From contig JAEZYS010000002.1 of NCBI GenBank assembly GCA_023418925.1, positions 149,186 through 213,185 of the forward strand: 64,000 bases of DNA. The letters are read 5' to 3'. The DNA is from Bacillota bacterium. GTDB taxonomy: Bacteria; Bacillota; Clostridia; Oscillospirales; Ruminococcaceae. The translations under genes and the position numbers were made by a program. Position 1 is the stretch's first letter; every line of letters begins with the position of its first letter. Below are positions 10,112 through 18,414 of this stretch, piece by piece. The notes under the pieces are model-generated. The model was not told where the DNA came from. It saw only the letters and a program-made list of their open reading frames with translations, and did no database searches.

Positions 10112-10732
10112 CTAATCAACAAACTTTGCAAAAATAAGCTTATCTCCGCGCATCAATTCATAATTTGTCAGAAAGACCTTATTCAAGGTCTTATCTTCAC
10201 GTTCAATAGCAACAAGCACTTCATTTTCCTCAAATTTAATTTCACTTACTCTGATTCCTATGTACTCCTTAGGAATATACATCTCAGATAAAACCATTGT
10301 ATGAGAACCTATGCTCACATTTGCGATTGAAGTACTTTCATTTACTGCAGAACACAAAGTTGCAACGGTTAGATTTGTTGGACAAATTGTCTGCAATCCA
10401 AGATTTGAAAACACCTCACATTTATGAGGATCATTTATCCTTGCATAAACCTTAGGAACCTTAAAAAACTCCTTAGCCAATTGTGCAACCATAATATTAG
10501 TGTTATCATCTGACGTAACTGCTACTAGAACATCACAGCTCTCAACACCAGCACGTTTTAAAACATCCTGATCTATTCCTATTCCCAATGTTGTATATCC
10601 AGTAAATTCCGGAGACAAACCAGCAAATTCATCAGCAGTCTTATTTACAACCGACACATCATGTCCTTCTGCAGATAAAATATTGCATAAATTTACGCCA
10701 ACTTTTCCGCAGCCTACAACAAGTATGTTCAT
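10112..10732 (-). CDS. TrkA-type potassium uptake regulatory subunit (first of pair)
   Basis: A second RCK protein of 206 residues with an N-terminal NAD-binding motif NILVVGCGKVGVNL and a C-terminal TrkA_C-like domain. The ATG at 10732 is preferred because GGGGG lies six bases upstream and the Rossmann strand begins at once. The pair probably forms a hetero-oligomeric gating ring, or is a split version of the double-domain TrkA found in enteric bacteria. It is the first gene of a minus-strand operon with the next trkA-like gene and perhaps the FtsA-like gene. A good promoter lies about 45 bp upstream. Confidence 0.88.
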   Translation of the reverse strand: MNILVVGCGKVGVNLCNILSAEGHDVSVVNKTADEFAGLSPEFTGYTTLGIGIDQDVLKRAGVESCDVLVAVTSDDNTNIMVAQLAKEFFKVPKVYARINDPHKCEVFSNLGLQTICPTNLTVATLCSAVNESTSIANVSIGSHTMVLSEMYIPKEYIGIRVSEIKFEENEVLVAIEREDKTLNKVFLTNYELMRGDKLIFAKFVD

Positions 10733-10774
10733 AATAGCCCCCAAAACGATTATTATTTAACATTATATTATTTC

Positions 10775-10803
10775 ATTATAATACCTTGCAGATTAATATT
10801 CAA
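10775..10803 (-). promoter_or_regulatory. Promoter for the trkA pair
   Basis: On the minus strand TTGAAT and a perfect TATAAT are separated by 17 bp, 43 bp upstream of the first trkA-like start codon. Confidence 0.7.
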
Positions 10804-10877
10804 GTATTATTACAAATAATTTAAAATTTTGTGTTTTTATAATGTTATATATTAATTCAGTAAAATAATCCTAATTA

Positions 10878-10905
10878 AAATGCTGCGATTAATCTCGCAG
10901 CATTT
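10878..10905 (-). terminator. Terminator hairpin after the small unknown gene
   Basis: An 11-bp perfect stem (10878-10888 with 10895-10905, AAATGCTGCGA) closes the minus-strand lepA/small-gene unit. It is followed by an AT-rich tract rather than a long T-run. Confidence 0.65.
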
Positions 10906-10906
10906 C

Positions 10907-11131
10907 TTATATATCTTCTTTCAAATCAGCAATTTCATATATTCTTGAAAGTTTGACAACTTTAATTACATTACCCTTTTTCTTATCAATATATCTGAAT
11001 TTAATCCAGGTTTCATCAGCATCCATAATTACAGCACTAAAACTTGATAAACTTGAATCAAGATACAAAGTGCATGATTTTCCAATACAGCTTTCAAGCA
11101 GCTTTGATTTTATAGGTGAGTTTAATATCAT
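10907..11131 (-). CDS. Small unknown protein downstream of lepA
   Basis: A 74-residue cytoplasmic protein I do not recognise. The ATG at 11131 is chosen because GGAGG lies five bases upstream; a start at 11164 would lack a ribosome site. The sequence alternates short hydrophobic stretches (CTLYLDS, FSAVIMDADETWIKFRYI, VIKVVKLSRIYEI). This resembles an Sm/SH3-like small barrel, but that is inference from pattern only. It follows lepA by 51 bp and shares its direction, and ends at a hairpin terminator. Confidence 0.7.
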   Translation of the reverse strand: MILNSPIKSKLLESCIGKSCTLYLDSSLSSFSAVIMDADETWIKFRYIDKKKGNVIKVVKLSRIYEIADLKEDI

Positions 11132-11182
11132 ATCTTCCTCCGTTAACAAATAATTATAATCCAAATTAAATCACTACCTTCG

Positions 11183-12988
11183 TCAATCAAGCTTAAGCAC
11201 AGCCATAAATGCTTCCTGTGGAACTTCCACAGAACCCAGCTGACGCATACGCTTTTTACCTTCTTTTTGTTTTTCAAGAAGTTTTTTCTTTCGTGTAATA
11301 TCTCCGCCGTAACATTTTGCAAGAACGTCTTTACGCATAGCTTTTACAGTTTCTCTTGCAATAATTTTACCGCCAACTGCTGCCTGAATAGGGACTTCAA
11401 ACATCTGCCGTGGTATATGCTCCTTCAACTTTTCAGCCATTTTTCTTGCTCTTTCATATGCTTTATCAACATGTACAATAAATGAAAGTGCATCGACATT
11501 TTCTCCATTAAGAAGAATATCAAGTTTAACAAGTTTTGAAGGAGAATATCCTAGCATCTCATAGTCAAAAGAAGCATATCCCTTTGTTCTTGATTTTAGT
11601 ACATCGAAAAAGTCATATACAATCTCATTAAGTGGAAGATGATAATGGATTTCTACTCTTGTATCATCAATATATTTCATATCTTTAAAAATACCACGTC
11701 TGTCCTGACAAAGCTCCATAATATTTCCCACATAATCAGATGGTGAAAGAATTGTTGCCTTAACCATAGGTTCTTCAGCTGAAGCAATAACTGCCACATC
11801 AGGATAATTTGTTGGGTTATCAATAAATATGGTACTTCCGCTAGTCAGATTTACTTTGTAGATAACTGACGGAGCAGTTGTCACAAGATCAAGATTGTAC
11901 TCACGTTCAAGGCGCTCCTGAATTATTTCCATATGAAGCAAGCCAAGAAAACCACACCTGAATCCAAAGCCTAAAGCAATTGATGTTTCTGGTTCAAATG
12001 AAAGTGCGGCATCATTAAGTTTTAGCTTTTCAAGTGCATCACGAAGATCACCATATCTTGCTCCATCAGCAGGGTAAATACCCGAATATACCATTGGATT
12101 GACATCTCTATATCCTGCCAAAGCACCATCACAAGGGTTATCTGCAAGTGTTACAGTATCGCCAACCTTTGTATCTCCGATTGATTTTATAGAAGCAGCA
12201 ATATATCCAACTTCACCTGCACTGAGTTCACCGGCATTTACAAGATCAACAGCACCCATATACCCTGCTTCAACAACATCAAATTCTGCTCCGGTAGAAA
12301 AAAGTTTTATTGTATCACCAATCTTGACCTTACCGTCAAAAACTCTTATATAAATAATAACACCTTTATAACTGTCATAATAGCTATCAAATATCAATGC
12401 CTTGAGTGGTTTATCAATATTTCCCTTAGGTGCAGGAATATCTGTAATTACCTTTTCAAGAACTGCCCTTATATTTATACCCATCTTTGCCGAAATTTTT
12501 GGTGCATCCTCGGCAGGAATACCAATTACACTTTCTATTTCATCGCATGCACGATCGGGATCAGCAGATGGAAGATCTATCTTATTAATGACAGGCATGA
12601 CTTCAAGGTCATTTTCAATAGCAAGATAAGTGTTTGCCAGTGTCTGAGCTTCAATACCCTGTGAAGCATCTACAACCAGAATAGCACCCTCACAGGCAAC
12701 AAGAGATCTTGAAACCTCATAGTTGAAGTCAACATGTCCAGGAGTATCAATAAGATTGAAAATATATTCTTCACCGTTTTCAGCAATATAATGAAGTCTT
12801 ACTGCTCTTGCTTTAATAGTTATTCCTCGTTCTCTCTCGATATCCATATTATCAAGAAGCTGTTCTTCCATATCTCGCTTTGCTACAGTTGATGTCAGTT
12901 CAAGAATTCTGTCTGCAAGCGTAGACTTCCCGTGGTCTATATGTGCAATTATACAAAAGTTTCTGATATTATCCTGGTTATACAACAA
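11183..12988 (-). CDS. lepA: Elongation factor 4 (back-translocase LepA)
   Basis: Ribosome-bound GTPase that back-translocates stalled ribosomes. The 601 residues match the family length. Seen: G1 AHIDHGKST, G2 region ERGITIKA, G3 DTPGH, G4 NKID, and the LepA-specific C-terminal end with ARETVKAMRKDVLAKCYGGDITRKKKLL in two parts (VKAMRKDVLAKCYGGD, then KKKLLEKQKEGKKRM). The start is a TTG at 12988 with AAAGGACG upstream; an alternative TTG is the next codon. It has its own promoter and is followed by the small unknown gene. Confidence 0.97.
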   Translation of the reverse strand: MLYNQDNIRNFCIIAHIDHGKSTLADRILELTSTVAKRDMEEQLLDNMDIERERGITIKARAVRLHYIAENGEEYIFNLIDTPGHVDFNYEVSRSLVACEGAILVVDASQGIEAQTLANTYLAIENDLEVMPVINKIDLPSADPDRACDEIESVIGIPAEDAPKISAKMGINIRAVLEKVITDIPAPKGNIDKPLKALIFDSYYDSYKGVIIYIRVFDGKVKIGDTIKLFSTGAEFDVVEAGYMGAVDLVNAGELSAGEVGYIAASIKSIGDTKVGDTVTLADNPCDGALAGYRDVNPMVYSGIYPADGARYGDLRDALEKLKLNDAALSFEPETSIALGFGFRCGFLGLLHMEIIQERLEREYNLDLVTTAPSVIYKVNLTSGSTIFIDNPTNYPDVAVIASAEEPMVKATILSPSDYVGNIMELCQDRRGIFKDMKYIDDTRVEIHYHLPLNEIVYDFFDVLKSRTKGYASFDYEMLGYSPSKLVKLDILLNGENVDALSFIVHVDKAYERARKMAEKLKEHIPRQMFEVPIQAAVGGKIIARETVKAMRKDVLAKCYGGDITRKKKLLEKQKEGKKRMRQLGSVEVPQEAFMAVLKLD

Positions 12989-13023
12989 TATAACACGTCC
13001 TTTTTTATTTAAAAAATCATCTA

Positions 13024-13052
13024 ATTATATCATTTAATTATTATTTTGTAAA
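13024..13052 (-). promoter_or_regulatory. Promoter for lepA
   Basis: Minus strand TTTACA (13047-13052) and TATAAT (13024-13029) with a 17-bp spacer, 36 bp upstream of the lepA start. Confidence 0.7.
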
Positions 13053-13129
13053 GTATGACTATTTTATATTCAATGATTTCTGATAATGATAAAATAAGCT
13101 GGTTTTTATTTTTACTTTACCAGATTCTA

Positions 13130-13158
13130 TTGAAACAACAATTAATACTTGGTATAAT
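13130..13158 (+). promoter_or_regulatory. Promoter for the reductase-exporter operon
   Basis: TTGAAA and TATAAT are spaced by 17 bp and end 34 bp before the reductase ATG. It is divergent from the lepA promoter. Confidence 0.72.
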
Positions 13159-13192
13159 AATTATAATAATTATTTTGATTGGAAGATTGAAA

Positions 13193-13927
13193 ATGAATAA
13201 AACAGTACTTATCACAGGTGCCTCAAGAGGTATTGGAAAAGCTATTGCTTTTGCTTTTGCTCAAAAAAATTACAACATTGTAATTAATTACAATCATTCT
13301 GAACCAGAAGCTATTTCTGTTCTGAAAGAATTTGAAAAAATAAATGTTAATGCCATAGCTGTCAAAGCAGATGTTTCAAATCGCAATCAAGTTGACGTTA
13401 TGGTAAGAAAAGCAATAGATAACTTTGGTAATATTGACATCCTTGTAAATAACGCAGGTATTGCACAGCAGATTTTATTCAATGATATTTCCGAATCCAT
13501 GTGGGATAATATGTTTAATATCAATGTTAAGGGAGTATTTAATTGTACACAAGCTGTTCTGCCATATATGATTCATAATAAGTCAGGAAAAATCATCAAT
13601 ATATCTTCAATGTGGGGCATATCTGGCGCTTCATGCGAGGTACACTACTCTGCTTCAAAAGCTGCGGTTATTGGTTTTACAAAGGCCTTAGCTAAAGAGG
13701 TTGGATTATCAGGAATAAACGTTAACTGCATAGCACCAGGTGTCATAAAAACAGATATGAACAATAACTGCTTAAAAGAAACTTTGATTGATTTAAAGAA
13801 TGAAACTCCTCTTAACAGAATCGGGACACCTGAAAATGTAGCTGATGCAGCTGTATTTCTTGCTTCAGAGGCAGCTGATTTTATTACTGGACAAGTATTA
13901 TCTGTAGATGGTGGTTTAATTATATGA
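13193..13927 (+). CDS. Short-chain dehydrogenase/reductase, FabG-like
   Basis: NAD(P)H-dependent reductase of the classical SDR family, close to 3-oxoacyl-ACP reductase. The 244 residues contain the TGASRGIG cofactor loop, NNAG, the catalytic Ser in ISSMWG and the YSASK tetrad, and a GQVLSVDGG end. The ATG at 13193 is preferred over upstream in-frame starts because the fold begins there and the promoter lies only 34 bp upstream. The stop overlaps the exporter start by four bases (ATGA). FabG identity is not proven, since no other fatty-acid gene is nearby; an unrelated SDR substrate linked to amino acid export is possible. Confidence 0.88.
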   Translation: MNKTVLITGASRGIGKAIAFAFAQKNYNIVINYNHSEPEAISVLKEFEKINVNAIAVKADVSNRNQVDVMVRKAIDNFGNIDILVNNAGIAQQILFNDISESMWDNMFNINVKGVFNCTQAVLPYMIHNKSGKIINISSMWGISGASCEVHYSASKAAVIGFTKALAKEVGLSGINVNCIAPGVIKTDMNNNCLKETLIDLKNETPLNRIGTPENVADAAVFLASEAADFITGQVLSVDGGLII

Positions 13928-14697
13928 ACAGTATTGAGTTGCTTAATATTACTTCAACTATTGGGTATTTGCTTCTTGTATATGGTGCAGAAATATACAG
14001 AGTTGAGGATAGTATTATCAGAATATGCAATGCTTATGGATATAAAAATACTGAAAACAAAACTCAGATTGAAGTTTTTGCTATTCCGTCGAGTCTTTTG
14101 ATTACAATTCAAGGTGATGATAATTACCCGCATACTATATCTAAAAGAGTTATGGCACGTTGTACTGATTTTGATAAGGTAGATGCACTGAATAATTTGT
14201 CCAGAAAAATCTGTACAACAAAACCGAGTTATGATAATGTTAAGGAAGAGTTAGAAAGGATAGACGATAGAAAAACATATTCTTATCCGATTAAAGTTTT
14301 TAGTTTTGCTTTAGTCGGCTTTACATTTGCACTGTTTTTTGGAGGAAAACTTCCTGAAGCCTGTGTTGCTGCAGTTACAGGAGCTGTAATAAAGCTTGTC
14401 AGCACATTGATTTCAAAAGTAAAACCAAATATATTTCTTGAATCAGTCCTTTGCTCTATGGTTACCGCCCTCATTGCAATATTTGCTATGAAAGTCGGAT
14501 TAATTCCTAAGATAGATAATGCAATAATCGGCCCGTTAATGAATCTTGTTCCTGGAATTACAATTACAAACTGTATGCGTGATTTTATTGCAGGTGATTA
14601 TTTAGCAGGTATGTATACTTTGACAGAAGCATTGATTATTGCTGTTGGTATGGCAGTTGGTGCTGCTACAATTATTTCAATGTTGGTGAGCGTATGA
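13924..14697 (+). CDS. Threonine/serine exporter ThrE, N-terminal-domain protein (YjjP-like)
   Basis: Inner-membrane half of a two-gene ThrE-type amino acid exporter. The 257 residues have a soluble N-terminal domain (about 1-115) with the family feature LLVYGAEIYRVEDS, followed by several membrane segments (about 119-255). ThrE of Corynebacterium is one protein; here the two halves are separate genes joined by ATGA overlaps, as in many Firmicutes. The substrate (Thr/Ser or other small metabolites) is inferred from the family. Confidence 0.87.
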   Translation: MNSIELLNITSTIGYLLLVYGAEIYRVEDSIIRICNAYGYKNTENKTQIEVFAIPSSLLITIQGDDNYPHTISKRVMARCTDFDKVDALNNLSRKICTTKPSYDNVKEELERIDDRKTYSYPIKVFSFALVGFTFALFFGGKLPEACVAAVTGAVIKLVSTLISKVKPNIFLESVLCSMVTALIAIFAMKVGLIPKIDNAIIGPLMNLVPGITITNCMRDFIAGDYLAGMYTLTEALIIAVGMAVGAATIISMLVSV

Positions 14698-15170
14698 ATA
14701 ATATAAATATTTTACAAAGCATTATTATGCCATCTTTATATAGCTTTATTGCTTCTTTTGCATTTTGTATTGATTTTAATATAAGAAAATCCTTCATAAT
14801 AAGTGCCTCAATCGGCGGCTTATTAAGCCAGGTTGTATTCAGTCTTCTTGAAGTAAACTATGTAAGTGAAATGCTTTGCTATTTCATTGCTGCATTAGCA
14901 ATTACAGCATATTCAGAAATTATGGCCAGGGTTCTAAGAGTTCCGGTTAATCTTCATCTTGTCGTCGCAGTAATCCCCTTAGTACCTGGAAGTATGATGT
15001 ACAAATCCATGATAACACTTATTAATGGAAATACAGAAGCTTTCTTAACCCAGACAACAGAAACATTTGGAGTAGCAGGGTCAATTGCTATGGGTATTTT
15101 CGCAGTATCTTCCATTACTTTCTTTTTTAAATACAGCAAAAAAATAGCAAAAACAACACTGCATAAATAA
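14694..15170 (+). CDS. Threonine/serine exporter ThrE, C-terminal-domain protein (YjjB-like)
   Basis: Second half of the ThrE-type exporter, 158 residues with four to five membrane segments. The conserved IPLVPGSMMYKSM stretch is characteristic of the DUF3815/ThrE_2 family. It overlaps the first half by four bases, so the two are made together and probably form one complex. A strong terminator hairpin begins inside the last codons. Confidence 0.87.
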   Translation: MNNINILQSIIMPSLYSFIASFAFCIDFNIRKSFIISASIGGLLSQVVFSLLEVNYVSEMLCYFIAALAITAYSEIMARVLRVPVNLHLVVAVIPLVPGSMMYKSMITLINGNTEAFLTQTTETFGVAGSIAMGIFAVSSITFFFKYSKKIAKTTLHK

Positions 15171-15190
15171 AATGCAGTGTTGTTTTTTAA
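15152..15190. terminator. Terminator between the exporter operon and glnN
   Basis: A perfect 13-bp stem (15152-15164 with 15172-15184) with a 7-base loop and T-run on the + strand overlaps the exporter stop codon. Its mirror side has an A/T-rich tract, so it can also end the convergent glnN transcript. Confidence 0.88.
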
Positions 15191-15194
15191 AAAA

Positions 15195-17291
15195 TTATAC
15201 GTTAAATAATAGTTCAGCATATGTTGGAATAGGCCAGATTGTTGCTGGTGTGATAATTTCAAGTTCATCAGCTACAACTCTTAGAGACTGCATTGCAGCA
15301 AATACTTCATTTCTGAAGAATCTTGCAATATCTTCAGTATTTCCGGAATCCTTTACTTCTATAAGCTTGTTGTCAAGAATATCTGTAGCTTCAAGAATAC
15401 TGTTAGTAAGAGCAGATACCTTATCAGCAAGCTTTTTTTCCGTGTCATAGTTTATGCTTACAGATTTCTTTGCAACAACAGCATCAGCAAGATTCTTAGA
15501 GAACATCAAGCCTGCAGGAATTATCTGCTTTCTTGCCATATCAACCATTGTAAGTGCCTCAATGTTGATAATCTTAGAATAGTTTTCAAGCAAGATTTCA
15601 GTTCTTGACTCAATTTCAGTTCTAGTATATACCTTAAATTCTTCAAAAAGCTTAACATTCTTTTCATCTGTATAATGAGGTACAGCATCAACAGTTGAAA
15701 CGTAATTAGGGAGTCCTCTCTTTTCAGCTTCTTCAACCCAAGACTGATCATATCCGTTACCATTAAAAATAACTGTCTTATGGTTCTTAATAGTTTCTAG
15801 GAGAAGATTGTTAAGATCAGCTGTAAAGTCATTGGACTTTTCAAGTCTGTCTGCAAATTCCTTTAATGTTTTTGTAACAATTGTGTTTATAATTGTGTTT
15901 GTACATGCAATAGAATCAGCTGAACCAAGTGATCTGAATTCAAATTTATTACCTGTAAATGCAAAAGGTGAGGTTCTGTTTCTGTCTGTTGTATCTTTAG
16001 GGAAATTAGGAAGTGCTTCTACACCGATAACAAATTCCTTGTTTTCATTTTTCTGAATCATCTTTCCTGTTTCCAAAGCTTCAAGGATAGTCTGTAATTC
16101 ATCACCAAGAAATATAGATATAATTGCTGGAGGAGCTTCATTTGCACCAAGTCTATGATCATTTCCTGCTGATGCAACAGAAAGTCTTAATAAATCAGCA
16201 TTCTCATGAACTGCTTTAATAATTGCAACAAGGAAAGTCAGGAACTGTATATTGTCTTTTGGATTTGCTCCAGGTTCAAGAAGGTTCTGGCCATCATTTG
16301 TTGTTATTGACCAGTTGTTATGTTTACCAGAACCATTTACTCCTGCAAACGGCTTCTCATGAAGAAGGCAAACAAGATCATGTTTAAGAGCAACTTTCTT
16401 CATAATTTCCATTGTAAGTGCATTCTGATCAGCAGCAACATTGGATGTTGTAAAAATAGGAGCAAGCTCATGCTGTGCAGGAGCAACTTCATTATGTTCT
16501 GTCTTTGCAAGAACACCAAGCTTCCATAGTTCTTCATCAAGATCCTTCATATAAGCAAGAACCCTCTGCTTGATATTTCCAAAGTAATGATCTTCAAGCT
16601 CCTGTCCTTTAGGTGCCTTAGCTCCAAAAAGTGTTCTGCCTGCAAAAATCAAATCTTTACGCTGATCATATAATTTCTTATCAACTAGGAAATACTCCTG
16701 TTCAGCACCTACAGTTGTTATAACTCTTGTTGCAGTTGTGTTTCCAAATAACCTAAGAACTCTGATAGCCTGTTCTGAAATTATTTCCATTGAACGAAGT
16801 AAAGGAGTTTTTTTATCAAGAACTTCTCCTGTATAAGAACAGAATGCAGTTGGTATATATAAAGTATCGTCCTTAATAAACGCAGGTGAAGTTGGGTCCC
16901 ATGCTGTATATCCTCTTGCTTCAAAAGTTGCTCGAAGACCTCCTGATGGGAAAGAAGAAGCATCAGGCTCACCCTTGATAAGTTCCTTTCCAGAGAATTC
17001 CATGATTACCTTTCCGTCAGGTGTAGGGGAAATGAATGAATCATGCTTTTCAGCAGTTACACCTGTCATAGGGTGGAACCAGTGAGTATAATGAGTAGCT
17101 CCCTTTTCAACTGCCCATTCTTTCATACTTGCAGCAATTACTTCTGCAACATCAGCATCAAGGGCAATACCTAACTGCTTAGTCTTTAATAAAGACTTAT
17201 ACACATTCTTAGGTAATCTTATTTTCATGGTTTCCTCATTAAAAACATTGCAGGCAAAAAAATCGGGTACACTTTTTACGTTCTCAGACAT
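15195..17291 (-). CDS. glnN: Glutamine synthetase type III
   Basis: Makes glutamine from glutamate, ammonia and ATP as a dodecamer. The 698 residues match GSIII, far longer than GSI (about 450). Family signatures seen: THWFHPMTG, FPSGGLRATFEARGY, EQEYFLVD, NEVAPAQHELAP, the NNWSITT substrate loop and RLGANEAPPAIIS. The start has GGAGG seven bases upstream. It is monocistronic, with a strong promoter about 100 bp upstream, a leader hairpin (GACGCTTT at 17322-17329 with AAAGCGTC at 17354-17361), and a terminator downstream. I see no match to the cyanobacterial-type glutamine riboswitch consensus. Confidence 0.96.
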   Translation of the reverse strand: MSENVKSVPDFFACNVFNEETMKIRLPKNVYKSLLKTKQLGIALDADVAEVIAASMKEWAVEKGATHYTHWFHPMTGVTAEKHDSFISPTPDGKVIMEFSGKELIKGEPDASSFPSGGLRATFEARGYTAWDPTSPAFIKDDTLYIPTAFCSYTGEVLDKKTPLLRSMEIISEQAIRVLRLFGNTTATRVITTVGAEQEYFLVDKKLYDQRKDLIFAGRTLFGAKAPKGQELEDHYFGNIKQRVLAYMKDLDEELWKLGVLAKTEHNEVAPAQHELAPIFTTSNVAADQNALTMEIMKKVALKHDLVCLLHEKPFAGVNGSGKHNNWSITTNDGQNLLEPGANPKDNIQFLTFLVAIIKAVHENADLLRLSVASAGNDHRLGANEAPPAIISIFLGDELQTILEALETGKMIQKNENKEFVIGVEALPNFPKDTTDRNRTSPFAFTGNKFEFRSLGSADSIACTNTIINTIVTKTLKEFADRLEKSNDFTADLNNLLLETIKNHKTVIFNGNGYDQSWVEEAEKRGLPNYVSTVDAVPHYTDEKNVKLFEEFKVYTRTEIESRTEILLENYSKIINIEALTMVDMARKQIIPAGLMFSKNLADAVVAKKSVSINYDTEKKLADKVSALTNSILEATDILDNKLIEVKDSGNTEDIARFFRNEVFAAMQSLRVVADELEIITPATIWPIPTYAELLFNV

Positions 17292-17390
17292 AAATATTAT
17301 CCTCCAAAATTAAAATCAAAAGACGCTTTAACAAAGATATTTATACCCAAGTCAAAGCGTCATTGCTTTTTTTATTTAATTTATAATATT

Positions 17391-17419
17391 ATAATACCTC
17401 TGAATTGTTACATTGTCAA
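17391..17419 (-). promoter_or_regulatory. Promoter for glnN
   Basis: Minus strand TTGACA (17414-17419) and TATTAT (17391-17396), 17-bp spacer. About 100 bp of leader follows, containing an 8-bp hairpin close to the ribosome site. Confidence 0.7.
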
Positions 17420-17522
17420 TAAAAAATCTGAAGATATAATATTTTCGTTATAATAATAAGAAAAAGTTAAACATATAAAAAAATATATTAACAAAATGCA
17501 CAATATAATATATTTATTGAAG

Positions 17523-17603
17523 AAGTATGTTAATATCTCTAGGGAACATTGAAGGCTGTCTGAGACCCATTTTAAGCCCGCTATGTGGCGGTATACCATA
17601 CTT
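17523..17603. other. Possible structured RNA or folded element in the glnN-tRNA gap
   Basis: The ends AAGTATG (17523-17529) and CATACTT (17597-17603) can pair, enclosing a CCGC/GCGG hairpin (17578-17591). The segment is richer in GC than the surrounding AT-rich gap of 17420-17720, which otherwise shows nothing. No protein is supported. I do not recognise an RNA family, and the strand is undecided. Confidence 0.3.
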
Positions 17604-17723
17604 AAATATTAAAATTACCCCCAAAAATAAGAGTTATATTCTTATTTTTTAAATTACATATTTCATTAAAACATTATTTAATTTTAGCATAAAAACAAAA
17701 AAATATTTTATTTTTAAAAAAGC

Positions 17724-17752
17724 TTGACAAGGCACTTTAGATATGATATACT
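17724..17752 (+). promoter_or_regulatory. Promoter for the initiator tRNA gene
   Basis: TTGACA (17724-17729), 17-bp spacer and TATACT (17747-17752), 34 bp before the tRNA 5' end. Confidence 0.8.
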
Positions 17753-17785
17753 AAATAAGCACTCAAGAGAGACAATAAATAATAA

Positions 17786-17862
<77 letters not shown>

Positions 17863-18145
17863 AATTAATCTTAAACTAATTTAACTGTTTCGGAATGTAG
17901 TGACGAATGGGAACGTGACGGAATGGGGTAATAATGGGGTAACATTACTCATTACTTTGCGTCGGCTGAGTAAAACCCAAGCGTTTCGTTGATAACGGAG
18001 CGACACGGTTGCACAGAAAGCTCCGCACTTTAATCTTCAAAGACTATTAAAGTGTAATGGTTATTTAGTTTTAAGCAAAAAAAATGTCAAGCCATCCAAA
18101 ACTTAATGAAATATCTCTAGCACAGATATTTCAGTTTTGAACAGC
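17863..18145. other. Gap between tRNA-fMet and candidate sRNA; possible integrase arm sites
   Basis: This stretch has no supported gene. It contains a tandem pair of AATGGGGTAA at 17922-17931 and 17933-17942, placed as integrase arm-binding repeats often are, and an otherwise mixed sequence. The att function is inferred only from position. Confidence 0.35.
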
Positions 18146-18174
18146 TTGACAAATGTATTCAAACCCTGTATAAT
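18146..18174 (+). promoter_or_regulatory. Strong promoter with no following protein gene
   Basis: Perfect TTGACA and perfect TATAAT with a 17-bp spacer. The next + strand protein gene is nearly 2 kb away, so it most likely drives the short RNA described at 18181. Confidence 0.75.
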
Positions 18175-18180
18175 TTAATA

Positions 18181-18290
18181 CAAGACATAAGTAGCATTCA
18201 CTAAGTCATTCAGATACACGAATATCTGGTTGATGATGATATCATTTGGCTTTGACAGAGCTGAATGATATCGTGGGTGCTTTTATTTTC
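18181..18290 (+). ncRNA. Candidate small RNA between tRNA-fMet and the integrase
   Basis: The RNA predicted from the upstream consensus promoter has a small hairpin (CAGATA/TATCTG, 18211-18228). A larger one follows (GATATCATT at 18238-18246 with AATGATATC at 18264-18272) and then a short T-rich tract. A second strong terminator follows at 18308. No ribosome site and credible peptide are seen. It reads toward, and partly antisense to, transcripts leaving the integrase gene. Family unknown. Confidence 0.45.
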
Positions 18291-18307
18291 TTTAATTATA
18301 AGTTATA

Positions 18308-18350
18308 AAACAGGACTTGTCAAGATAAATTTTGGCAAGTCCTGTTTTTT
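18308..18350. terminator. Bidirectional terminator before the integrase stop
   Basis: A 12-bp perfect stem (AAACAGGACTTG at 18308-18319 with 18336-18347) is followed by a T-run on the + side and has Ts on the minus side. It can stop both the candidate sRNA and the integrase mRNA. Confidence 0.8.
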
Positions 18351-18414
18351 TATGCAAAAATGTTTAAATATCTGCGCAATTCTGTTAATATTAATGTTTT
18401 TAATATAAGTTTTA

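Noticed and set aside
13055..13192. N-terminal extension of the FabG-like reductase
   Set aside because: It would include the consensus promoter; the SDR fold starts at the ATG at 13193.
17292..17390. Glutamine riboswitch upstream of glnN
   Set aside because: The leader has only one simple 8-bp hairpin and lacks the conserved glnA-RNA core sequences I know.
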